From contig NC_092581.1 in NCBI RefSeq assembly GCF_037975245.1, forward strand, positions 7,345,501 to 7,409,500: a stretch of DNA of 64,000 bases. The letters run 5' to 3'. The DNA comes from Apostichopus japonicus. Lineage: Eukaryota > Echinodermata > Holothuroidea > Aspidochirotida > Stichopodidae. The position numbers and the translations under genes were made by a program. The notes below the pieces were generated by a model. The model was not told where the DNA came from. It did no database searches and saw only the letters and a list, made by a program, of their open reading frames with translations. Position 1 is the first letter of the stretch. Every line of letters starts with the position of its first letter. Of the stretch, positions 1-12,400 are shown in pieces.

Positions 1-1430
1 TTGATCGGTACCGCACATTCGATTGATCGGTACGGAACATTCGATTGATCGGTACCGCACATTCGATTGATCGGTGCGGAACATTCGATTGATCGGTACC
101 GTACATTCGATTGATCGGTACGGAACATTCGATTGATCGGTACCGCACATTCGATTGATCGGTACCGTACATTCGATTGATCGGTACCAAACATTCGATT
201 GATCGGTCCGGAACATTCGATTGATCGGTACCGCTCATTCGATTGATCGGTACCGTACATTCGATTAATCGGTACGGAAAATTCGATTGATCGGTATGGA
301 ACATTCGATTGATCGGTACCGTACATTCGATTGATCGGTACTGCACATTCGATTGATCGGTACTGCACATTCGATTAATCGGTAACGAACATTCGATTGA
401 TCGGTACCGCACATTCGATTGATCGGCACCGCACATTCCATTGATCGGTACGGAACATTCGATTGATCGGTACGGAACATTCGATTGATCGGTACCGTAC
501 ATTCGATTGATCGGTACGGAACATTCGATTGATCGGTACCGTACATTCGATTAATCGGTACCACATATTCGATTGATCGGTACCGTACATTCGATTGATC
601 GGAACTGCACATTCGATTGATCGGTACGTAACATTCGATTAATCGGTAACGAACATTCGATTGATCGGTACCGCACATTCGATTGATCGCCACCGCACAT
701 TCGATTGATCGGTGCGGAAGATTTGATTGATCGGTACGGAACATTCGATTGATCGGTACCGCACATTCGATTGATCGGTACCGCACATTCGATTGATCGG
801 TATCGTACATTCGATTAATCGGTACTACACATTCGATTGATCGGTACGGAACATTCGATTGATCGGTACCGTACATTCGATTGATCGGTACGGAACATTC
901 GATTGATCGGTACGGAACATTCGATTGATCGGTACCGCACATTCGATTGATCGGTACCGCACATTCGATTGATCGGTACGGAACATTCGATTGATCGGTA
1001 CTACACATTCGATTGATCGGTACGGAACATTCGATTAATCGGTAACGAACATTCGATTGATCGGTACCGCACATTCGATTGATCGGTACGGAACATTCGT
1101 TTGATCGGTACGGGACATTCGATTGATCGGTACCGCACATTCGATTATTCAGTACGGAACATTCGATTGATCGGCACCGCACATTCCATTGATCGGTACG
1201 GAACATTCGATTGATCGGTACGGAACATTCGATTGATCGGTACCGCACATTCGATTGATCGGTACGGAACATTCGATTGATCGGTACCGTACATTCGATT
1301 AATCGGTACCACATATTCGATTGATCGGTACCGTACATTTGATTGATCGGTACTGCACATTCGATTGATCGGTACGTAACATTCGATTAATCGGTAACGA
1401 ACATTCGATTGATCGGTACCGCACATTCGA
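1..1430. repeat. 2,266-bp higher-order period, first copy (cut by window edge)
   Basis: This stretch matches 2,267-3,696 at a constant offset of 2,266 bp (103 monomers). Shared rare variants include TCCGGAAC (near 207 and 2,473), TACCGCTC (near 231), GGAACTGCAC (near 601 and 2,867) and ACATTTGATT (near 1,337 and 3,603). A few differences exist: near 720 this copy has GAAGATTTG where the other reads GAACATTCG. The match already holds at position 1, so the repeat begins left of the window. Confidence 0.9.
1095..1160 (+). repeat. Composite marker: GTTTG / CGGG / TTATTCAG monomer run
   Basis: This is a run of unusual monomers in fixed order: one with CGTTTGATC in the core, one with slot CGGG, a normal CCGC monomer, then one reading GATTATTCAGTACGG. 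The same ordered run recurs dozens of times (for example near 1,940, 3,365, 4,885, 6,930, 8,755, 22,265, 31,025, 43,350, 46,910, 53,690, 61,160 and 63,860), usually 0.3-2 kb apart. A sub-version ending TATCCAGTACGG is seen near 4,205, 6,977, 9,993, 12,765 and 16,484 only. It is a good landmark for aligning higher-order units. No function is implied. Confidence 0.8.
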
Positions 1431-2266
1431 TTGATCGCCACCGCACATTCGATTGATCGGTGCGGAACATTCGATTGATCGGTACGGAACATTCGATTGA
1501 TCGGTACCGCACATTCGATTGATCGGTACCGCACATTCGATTGATCGGTATCGTACATTCGATTAATCGGTACTACACATTCGATTGATCGGTACGGAAC
1601 ATTCGATTGATCGGTACCGTACATTCGATTGATCGGTACGGAACATTGGATTGATCGGTACGGAACATTCGATTGATCGGTACCGCACATTCGATTGATC
1701 GGTACCGCACATTCGATTGATCGGTACGGAACATTCGATTGATCGGTACTACACATTCGATTGATCGGTACAGAACATTCGATTGATCGGCACCGCACAT
1801 TCGATTGATCGGTACGGAACATTCGATTGATCGGTACCGTACATTCGATTGATCGGTAACGAACTTTCGATTGATCGGTACGGAACATTCGATTGATCAA
1901 TACCGAAAATTCGATTGATCGGTACCGCACATTCGATTGATCGGTACGGAACATTCGTTTGATCGGTACGGGACATTCGATTGATCGGTACCGCACATTC
2001 GATTATTCAGTACGGAACATTCGATTGATCGGTACGGCACATTCGATTGATCGGTACGGAACATTCGATTGATCGGTACGGAATATTCGTTTGATCGGTA
2101 CTGCACATTCGATTGATCGGTACGGAACATTCGATTAATCGGTAACGAACATTCGATTGATCCGTACCGCATTTTCCATTGATCAGTGCCGCACATTCGA
2201 TTAATCGGGAACGAACATTGGATTGATCGGTACTGCACATTCGATTGATCGGTACGGAACATTCGA
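1431..2266. repeat. Remainder of the first 2,266-bp unit
   Basis: This is the same 22-bp satellite. Part of it (about 1,500-1,740) matches 3,678-3,918 at an offset of 2,178 bp, which is 2,266 minus exactly four monomers, so the second unit lost 88 bp here. The part from about 2,007 begins a segment of roughly 700 bp (to about 2,760) that recurs near 14,925, 18,644 and, rearranged, 20,466 and 25,262. Confidence 0.75.
2160..2203 (+). repeat. Divergent dimer TTTTCCATTGATCAGTGCC (landmark)
   Basis: This is the most diverged monomer pair in the array: ACATTCG is replaced by ATTTTCC and the next core end reads GATCAGTGCC. It recurs about 30 times, for example near 8,972, 9,302, 14,760, 15,090, 18,479, 18,809, 20,613, 25,409, 31,591, 32,383, 33,989, 34,231, 35,837, 37,729, 45,173, 52,110, 54,797 and 61,464. 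It is usually followed by TTAATCGGTAACGAACTTTC and then by a GATCAATACCGA monomer. Slightly changed versions occur near 20,349, 23,737 and 29,829. None was seen between about 2.2 and 8.9 kb, or after about 61.5 kb. Confidence 0.8.
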
Positions 2267-3696
2267 TTGATCGGTACCGCACATTCGATTGATCGGTACG
2301 GAACATTCGATTGATCGGTACCGCACATTCGATTGATCGGTGCGGAACATTCGATTGATCGGTACCGTACATTCGATTGATCGGTACGGAACATTCGATT
2401 GATCGGTACCGCACATTCGATTGATCGGTACCGTACATTCGATTAATCGGTACCAAACATTCGATTGATCGGTCCGGAACATTCGATTGATCGGTACCGC
2501 TCATTCGATTGATCGGTACCGTACATTCGATTAATCGGTACGGAAAATTCGATTGATCGGTATGGAACATTCGATTGATCGGTACCGTACATTCGATTGA
2601 TCGGTACTGCACATTCGATTGATCGGTACTGCACATTCGATTAATCGGTAACGAACATTCGATTGATCGGTACCGCACATTCGATTGATCGGCACCGCAC
2701 ATTCCATTGATCGGTACGGAACATTCGATTGATCGGTACGGAACATTCGATTGATCGGTACCGTACATTCGATTGATCGGTACGGAACATTCGATTGATC
2801 GGTACCGTACATTCGATTAATCGGTACCACATATTCGATTGATCGGTACCGTACATTCGATTGATCGGAACTGCACATTCGATTGATCGGTACGTAACAT
2901 TCGATTAATCGGTAACGAACATTCGATTGATCGGTACCGCACATTCGATTGATCGCCACCGCACATTCGATTGATCGGTGCGGAACATTCGATTGATCGG
3001 TACGGAACATTCGATTGATCGGTACCGCACATTCGATTGATCGGTACCGCACATTCGATTGATCGGTATCGTACATTCGATTAATCGGTACTACACATTC
3101 GATTGATCGGTACGGAACATTCGATTGATCGGTACCGTACATTCGATTGATCGGTACGGAACATTCGATTGATCGGTACGGAACATTCGATTGATCGGTA
3201 CCGCACATTCGATTGATCGGTACCGCACATTCGATTGATCGGTACGGAACATTCGATTGATCGGTACTACACATTCGATTGATCGGTACGGAACATTCGA
3301 TTAATCGGTAACGAACATTCGATTGATCGGTACCGCACATTCGATTGATCGGTACGGAACATTCGTTTGATCGGTACGGGACATTCGATTGATCGGTACC
3401 GCACATTCGATTATTCAGTACGGAACATTCGATTGATCGGCACCGCACATTCCATTGATCGGTACGGAACATTCGATTGATCGGTACGGAACATTCGATT
3501 GATCGGTACCGCACATTCGATTGATCGGTACGGAACATTCGATTGATCGGTACCGTACATTCGATTAATCGGTACCACATATTCGATTGATCGGTACCGT
3601 ACATTTGATTGATCGGTACTGCACATTCGATTGATCGGTACGTAACATTCGATTAATCGGTAACGAACATTCGATTGATCGGTACCGCACATTCGA
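2267..3696. repeat. 2,266-bp higher-order period, second copy
   Basis: This copy matches the left edge of the window at +2,266 bp. The match breaks near 3,696, where four monomers present in the first copy are missing and where the 5,788-bp duplicated block also begins. The 2,007-2,760 segment that recurs downstream overlaps the start of this copy, which shows that duplication units of different age overlap. Confidence 0.88.
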
Positions 3697-4746
3697 TTGA
3701 TCGGTACCGCACATTCGATTGATCGGTATCGTACATTCGATTAATCGGTACTACACATTCGATTGATCGGTACGGAACATTCGATTGATCGGTACCGTAC
3801 ATTCGATTGATCGGTACGGAACATTCGATTGATCGGTACGGAACATTCGATTGATCGGTACCGCACATTCGATTGATCGGTACCGCACATTCGATTGATC
3901 GGTACGGAACATTCGATTGATCGGTACTACACATTCGATTGATCGGTACCGTACATTCGATTGATCGGCACCGCACATTCGATTGATCGGTGCGGAACAT
4001 TCGATTGATCGGTACTACACATTCGATTGATCGGTACCGCACATTCGATTGATCGGTACCGCACATTCGATTGATCGGTATGGAACATTCGATTGGTCGG
4101 TAACGAACATTCGATTGATCGGTACCGCACATTCGATTGATCGGTACGGAACATTCGTTTGATCGGTACGGGACATTCGATTGATCGGTACCGCACATTC
4201 GATTATCCAGTACGGAACATTCGATTGATCGGTACGGCACATTCGATTGGTCGGTACCGCACATTCGATTGATCGGTACGGAACATTCGATTGATCGGTA
4301 CGGAACATTCGATTGATCGGTACGGAACATTCGATTGATCGGTACGGAACATTCGATTGATCGGTACGGTACATTCGATTAATCGGTACCATATATTCGA
4401 TTGATCGGTACCGTACATTCGATTGATCGGTACTGCACATTCGATTGATCGGTACCGTACATTCGATTAATCGGTAACGAACATTCGATTGATCGGTACC
4501 GCACATTCGATTGATCGCCACCGCACATTCGATTGATCGGTACGGAACATTCGATTGATCGGTACGGAACATTCGATTGATCGGTACCGCACATTCGATT
4601 GATCGGTACTACACATTCGATTGATCGGTACCGTACATTCGATTGATCGGCACCGCACATTCGATTGATCGGTACGGAACATTCGATTGATCGGTACGGA
4701 ACATTCGATTGATCGGTACGGAACATTCGATTGATCGGTACTACAA

Positions 4747-4769
4747 ATTCGATTGATCGGACACCGCAC
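4747..4769 (+). other. 1-bp insertion monomer (GATCGGACACCGCAC), founder type
   Basis: This is a 23-bp monomer with an extra A, preceded by a monomer with the rare TACTACAAATTCG. The same pair is seen near 5,751, 7,600, 10,549, 11,539, 13,387 and 17,106. These positions are related by the 5,788-bp and 3,719-bp duplications plus internal copying, so all seven probably trace to one event. None was seen outside 4.7-17.2 kb. Confidence 0.9.
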
Positions 4770-5856
4770 ATTCGATTGATCGGTACCGCACATTCGATTG
4801 ATCGGTACGGAACATTCGATTAATCGATAACGAACATTCGATTGATCGGTACCGCACATTCGATTGATCGGTACGGAACATTCGTTTGATCGGTACGGGA
4901 CATTCGATTGACCGGTACCGCACATTCGATTATTCAGTACGGAACATTCGATTGATCGGTACGGCACATTCGATGGATCGGTACCGCACATTCGATTGAT
5001 CGGTACGGAACATTCGATTGATCGGTACCGCACATTCGATTGATCGGTACGGAACATTCGATTGATCGGTACCGTACATTCGATTAATCGGTACCTTATA
5101 TTCGATTGATCGGTACCGTACATTCGATTGATCGGTACTGCACATTCGATTGATCGGTACGTAACATTCGATTAATCGGTAACGAACTGTCGATTGATCG
5201 GTACCGCACATTCGATTGATCGCCACCGCACATTCGATTGATCGGTGCGGAACATTCGATTGATCGGTACGGAACATTCGATTGATCGGTACCGCACATT
5301 CGATTGATCGGTACCGCACATTCGATTGATCGGTATCGCACATTCGATTAATCGGTACTACACATTCGATTGATCGGTACGGAACATTCGATTGATCGGT
5401 ACGGAACATTCGATTGATCGGTACGGAACATTCGATTGATCGTTACGGAACATTCGATTGGTCGGTACGGAACATTCGATTGATCGGTACGGAACATTCG
5501 ATTGATCGGTACCGCACATTCGATTGATCGGTACCGCACATTCGATTGATCGGTACTACACATTCGATTGATCGGTACCGTACATTCGATTGATCGGCAC
5601 CGCACATTCGATTGATCGGTACGGAACATTCGATTGATCGGTACGGAACATTCGATTGATCGGTACCGCACATTCGATTGATCGGTACGGAACATTCGAT
5701 TGATCGGTACGGAACATTCGATTGATCGGTACTACAAATTCGATTGATCGGACACCGCACATTCGATTGATCGGTACCGCACATTCGATTGATCGGTACG
5801 GAACATTCGATTAATCGATAACGAACATTCGATTGATCGGTACCGCACATTCGATT

Positions 5857-5877
5857 GATCGGTCGGAACATTCGTTT
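5857..5877 (+). other. 1-bp deletion monomer (GATCGGTCGGAAC)
   Basis: One A is missing from GGTACGGAAC. The same change is near 11,651 in the second 5,788-bp copy. It is absent from the 3,719-bp copy because it lies left of that unit. Confidence 0.88.
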
Positions 5878-8800
5878 GATCGGTACGGGACATTCGATTG
5901 ATCGGTACCGCACATTCGATTATTCAGTACGGAACATTCGATTGATCGGTACGGCACATTCGATTGATCGGTACCGCACATTCGATTGATCGGCACCGCA
6001 CATTCGATTGATCGGTACGGAACATTCGATTGATCGGTACGGAACATTCGATTGATCGGTACCGTACATTCGATTGATCGGTACGGAACATTCGATTGAT
6101 CGGTACCGTACATTCGATTGATCGGTACTGCACATTCGATTGATCGGTACGTAACATTCGATTAATCGGTAACGAACTGTCGATTGATCGGCACCGCACA
6201 TTCGATTGATCGGTACGGAACATTCGATTGATCGGTACGGAACATTCGATTGATCGGTACCGCACATTCGATTGATCGGTATCGCACATTCGATTAATCG
6301 GTACTACACATTCGATTGATCGGTACGGAACATTCGATTGATCGGTACGGAACATTCGATTGATCGGTACGGAACATTCGATTGATCGGTACGGAACATT
6401 CGATTGATCGGTACTACACATTCGATTGATCGGTACCGCACATTCGATTGATCGGTACGGAACATTCGATTGATCGGTACTACACATTCGATTGATCGGT
6501 ACAGTACATTCGATTGATCGGCACCGCACATTCGATTGATCGGTACGGAACATTCGATTGATCGGTACCGTACATTCGATTGATCGGTACGGAACATTCG
6601 ATTGATCGGTACGGAACATTCGATTGATCGGTACCGCACATTCGATTGATCGGTACCGCACATTCGATTGATCGGTACGGAACATTCGATTGATCGGTAC
6701 TACACATTCGATTGATCGGTACCGTACATTCGATTGATCGGCACCGCACATTCGATTGATCGGTGCGGAACATTCGATTGATCGGTACGGAACATTCGAT
6801 TGATCGGTACCGCACATTCGATTGATCGGTACCGCACATTCGATTGATCGGTACGGAACATTCGATTGATCGGTAACGAACATTCGATTGATCGGTACCG
6901 CACATTCGATTGATCGGTACGGAACATTCGTTTGATCGGTACGGGACATTCGATTGATCGGTACCGCACATTCGATTATCCAGTACGGAACATTCGATTG
7001 ATCGGTACGGCACATTCGATTGGTCGGTACCGCACATTCGATTGATCGGTACGGAACATTCGATTGATCGGTACGGAACATTCGATTGATCGGTACGGAA
7101 CATTCGATTGATCGGTACGGAACATTCGATTGATCGGTACCGTACATTCGATTAATCGGTACCATATATTCGATTGATCGGTACCGTACATTCGATTGAT
7201 CGGTACTGCACATTCGATTGATCGGTACCGTACATTCGATTGATCGGTAACGAACATTCGATTGATCGGTACCGCACATTCGATTGATCGCCACCGCACA
7301 TTCGATTGATCGGTACGGAACATTCGATTGATCGGTACGGAACATTCGATTGATCGGTACCGCACATTCGATTGATCGGTACCGCACATTCGATTGATCG
7401 GTACTACACATTCGATTGATCGGTACCGTACATTCGATTGATCGGCACCGCACATTCGATTGATCGGTACGGAACATTCGATTGATCGGTACGGAACATT
7501 CGATTGATCGGTACCGCACATTCGATTGATCGGTACGGAACATTCGATTGATCGGTACGGAACATTCGATTGATCGGTACTACAAATTCGATTGATCGGA
7601 CACCGCACATTCGATTGATCGGTACCGCACATTCGATTGATCGGTACGGAACATTCGATTAATCGATAACGAACATTCGATTGATCGGTACCGCACATTC
7701 GATTGATCGGTACGGAACATTCGTTTGATCGGTACGGGACATTCGATTGATCGGTACCGCACATTCGATTATTCAGTACGGAACATTCGATTGATCGGTA
7801 CGGCACATTCGATTGATCGGTACCGCACATTCGATTGATCGGCACCGCACATTCGATTGATCGGTACGGAACATTCGATTGATCGGTACAGTACATTCGA
7901 TTGATCGGCACCGCACATTCGATTGATCGGTACGGAACATTGGATTGATCGGTACCGTACATTCGATTGATTGGTACCGCACATTCGATTGATCGGTACG
8001 GAACATTCGATTAATCGGTAACGAACATTCGATTGATCGGTACCGCACATTCGATTGATCGGTACGGAACATTCGTTTGATCGGTACCGTACATTCGATT
8101 AATCGGTACCACATATTCGATTGATCGGTACTGTACATTCGATTGATCGGTACTGCACATTCGATTGATCGGTACGTAACATTCGATTGATCGGTAACGA
8201 ACATTCGATTGATCGGTACCGCACATTCGATTGATCGCCACCGCACATTCGATTGATCGGTGCGGAACATTCGATTGATCGGTACGGAACATTCGATTGA
8301 TCGGTACCGCACATTCGATTGATCGGTACCGCACATTCGATTGATCGGTATCGTACATTCGATTAATCGGTACTACACATTTGATTGATCGGTACGGAAC
8401 ATTCGATTGATCGGTACCGTACATTCGATTGTTCGGTACGGAACATTGGATTGATCGGTACGGAACATTCGATTGATCGGTACCGCACATTCGATTGATC
8501 GGTACCGCACATTCGATTGATCGGTACTACACATTCGATTGATCGGTACTACACATTCGATTGATCGGTACAGAACATTCGATTGATCGGCACCGCACAT
8601 TCGATTGATCGGGACGGAACATTCGATTGATCGGTACCGTACATTCGATTGATCGGTACCGCACATTCGATTGATCGGTACGGAACATTCGATTAATCGG
8701 TAACGTACATTCGATTGATCGGTACCGCACATTCGATTGATCGGTACGGAACATTCGTTTGATCGGTACGGGACATTCGATTGATCGGTACCGCACATTC

Positions 8801-9478
8801 GATTATTCAGTACGGAACATTCGATTGATCGGTACGGCACATTCGATTGGTCGGTACGGAACATTCGATTGATCGGTACGGAATATTCGTTTGATCGGTA
8901 CTGCACATTCGATTGATCGGTACGGAACATTCGTATAATCGGTAACGAACATTCGATTGATCGGTACCACATTTTCCATTGATCAGTGCCGCACATTCGA
9001 TTAATCGGTAACGAACTTTCGATTGATCGGTACGGAACATTCGATTGATCAATACCGAAAATTCGATTGATCGGTACCGCACATTCGATTGATCGGTACG
9101 GAACATTCGTTTGATCGGTACGGGACATTCGATTGATCGGTACCGCACATTCGATTATTCAGTACGGAACATTCGATTGATCGGTACGGAATATTCGTTT
9201 GATCGGTACGGAATATTCGTTTGATCGGTACTGCACATTCGATTGATCGGTACGGAACATTCGATTAATCGGTAACGAACATTCGATTGATCGGTACCGC
9301 ATTTTCCATTGATCAGTGCCGCACATTCGATTAATCGGGAACGAACATTGGATTGATCGGTACCGCACATTCTATTGATCGGTACGGAACATTCGATTGA
9401 TCGGTACCGTACATTCGATTGATCGGTACGGAACATTCGATTGATCGGTACCGCACATTCGATTGATCGGTGCGGAAC

Positions 9479-12400
9479 ATTCGATTGATCGGTACCGCAC
9501 ATTCGATTGATCGGTATCGTACATTCGATTAATCGGTACTACACATTCGATTGATCGGTACGGAACATTCGATTGATCGGTACCGTACATTCGATTGATC
9601 GGTACGGAACATTCGATTGATCGGTACGGAACATTCGATTGATCGGTACCGCACATTCGATTGATCGGTACCGCACATTCGATTGATCGGTACGGAACAT
9701 TCGATTGATCGGTACTACACATTCGATTGATCGGTACCGTACATTCGATTGATCGGCACCGCACATTCGATTGATCGGTGCGGAACATTCGATTGATCGG
9801 TACTACACATTCGATTGATCGGTACCGCACATTCGATTGATCGGTACCGCACATTCGATTGATCGGTATGGAACATTCGATTGGTCGGTAACGAACATTC
9901 GATTGATCGGTACCGCACATTCGATTGATCGGTACGGAACATTCGTTTGATCGGTACGGGACATTCGATTGATCGGTACCGCACATTCGATTATCCAGTA
10001 CGGAACATTCGATTGATCGGTACGGCACATTCGATTGGTCGGTACCGCACATTCGATTGATCGGTACGGAACATTCGATTGATCGGTACGGAACATTCGA
10101 TTGATCGGTACGGAACATTCGATTGATCGGTACGGAACATTCGATTGATCGGTACGGTACATTCGATTAATCGGTACCATATATTCGATTGATCGGTACC
10201 GTACATTCGATTGATCGGTACTGCACATTCGATTGATCGGTACCGTACATTCGATTAATCGGTAACGAACATTCGATTGATCGGTACCGCACATTCGATT
10301 GATCGCCACCGCACATTCGATTGATCGGTACGGAACATTCGATTGATCGGTACGGAACATTCGATTGATCGGTACCGCACATTCGATTGATCGGTACTAC
10401 ACATTCGATTGATCGGTACCGTACATTCGATTGATCGGCACCGCACATTCGATTGATCGGTACGGAACATTCGATTGATCGGTACGGAACATTCGATTGA
10501 TCGGTACGGAACATTCGATTGATCGGTACTACAAATTCGATTGATCGGACACCGCACATTCGATTGATCGGTACCGCACATTCGATTGATCGGTACGGAA
10601 CATTCGATTAATCGATAACGAACATTCGATTGATCGGTACCGCACATTCGATTGATCGGTACGGAACATTCGTTTGATCGGTACGGGACATTCGATTGAC
10701 CGGTACCGCACATTCGATTATTCAGTACGGAACATTCGATTGATCGGTACGGCACATTCGATGGATCGGTACCGCACATTCGATTGATCGGTACGGAACA
10801 TTCGATTGATCGGTACCGCACATTCGATTGATCGGTACGGAACATTCGATTGATCGGTACCGTACATTCGATTAATCGGTACCTTATATTCGATTGATCG
10901 GTACCGTACATTCGATTGATCGGTACTGCACATTCGATTGATCGGTACGTAACATTCGATTAATCGGTAACGAACTGTCGATTGATCGGTACCGCACATT
11001 CGATTGATCGCCACCGCACATTCGATTGATCGGTGCGGAACATTCGATTGATCGGTACGGAACATTCGATTGATCGGTACCGCACATTCGATTGATCGGT
11101 ACCGCACATTCGATTGATCGGTATCGCACATTCGATTAATCGGTACTACACATTCGATTGATCGGTACGGAACATTCGATTGATCGGTACGGAACATTCG
11201 ATTGATCGGTACGGAACATTCGATTGATCGTTACGGAACATTCGATTGGTCGGTACGGAACATTCGATTGATCGGTACGGAACATTCGATTGATCGGTAC
11301 CGCACATTCGATTGATCGGTACCGCACATTCGATTGATCGGTACTACACATTCGATTGATCGGTACCGTACATTCGATTGATCGGCACCGCACATTCGAT
11401 TGATCGGTACGGAACATTCGATTGATCGGTACGGAACATTCGATTGATCGGTACCGCACATTCGATTGATCGGTACGGAACATTCGATTGATCGGTACGG
11501 AACATTCGATTGATCGGTACTACAAATTCGATTGATCGGACACCGCACATTCGATTGATCGGTACCGCACATTCGATTGATCGGTACGGAACATTCGATT
11601 AATCGATAACGAACATTCGATTGATCGGTACCGCACATTCGATTGATCGGTCGGAACATTCGTTTGATCGGTACGGGACATTCGATTGATCGGTACCGCA
11701 CATTCGATTATTCAGTACGGAACATTCGATTGATCGGTACGGCACATTCGATTGATCGGTACCGCACATTCGATTGATCGGCACCGCACATTCGATTGAT
11801 CGGTACGGAACATTCGATTGATCGGTACGGAACATTCGATTGATCGGTACCGTACATTCGATTGATCGGTACGGAACATTCGATTGATCGGTACCGTACA
11901 TTCGATTGATCGGTACTGCACATTCGATTGATCGGTACGTAACATTCGATTAATCGGTAACGAACTGTCGATTGATCGGCACCGCACATTCGATTGATCG
12001 GTACGGAACATTCGATTGATCGGTACGGAACATTCGATTGATCGGTACCGCACATTCGATTGATCGGTATCGCACATTCGATTAATCGGTACTACACATT
12101 CGATTGATCGGTACGGAACATTCGATTGATCGGTACGGAACATTCGATTGATCGGTACGGAACATTCGATTGATCGGTACGGAACATTCGATTGATCGGT
12201 ACTACACATTCGATTGATCGGTACCGCACATTCGATTGATCGGTACGGAACATTCGATTGATCGGTACTACACATTCGATTGATCGGTACAGTACATTCG
12301 ATTGATCGGCACCGCACATTCGATTGATCGGTACGGAACATTCGATTGATCGGTACCGTACATTCGATTGATCGGTACGGAACATTCGATTGATCGGTAC

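Larger units (their letters stand above)
3691..9478. repeat. 5,788-bp tandem duplication, copy 1
   Basis: This copy matches 9,479-15,266 at a constant offset of 5,788 bp: 263 monomers plus 2, explained by three 1-bp insertions and one 1-bp deletion inside the unit. No difference was found in any stretch compared, including all long open frames and the divergent region at 8,941-9,060. Internally the unit is itself repetitive: the ACACCGC insertion monomer sits near 4,760, 5,751 and 7,600, about 991 and 1,848 bp apart. The near-identity implies a very recent event or an assembly duplication. Confidence 0.92.

Noticed and set aside
2160-2203. The TTTTCC dimer as a remnant of a different sequence
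   Set aside because: It keeps 22-bp phase and most core bases on both sides, so it is a diverged monomer pair rather than an insertion.
5924-7543. A 539-codon minus-strand open frame (duplicate at 11,712-13,331; a 533-codon relative at 15,449-17,050) as a repeat-protein gene
   Set aside because: The frame is a by-product of a 22-bp unit with no minus-strand stop. All three phases give the same periodic peptide, ends fall wherever a TTAATC or TACTAC variant makes a stop, and starts are just the CAT of ACATTCG. Duplicates show no sign of codon-level constraint, and no flanking regulatory sequence exists.
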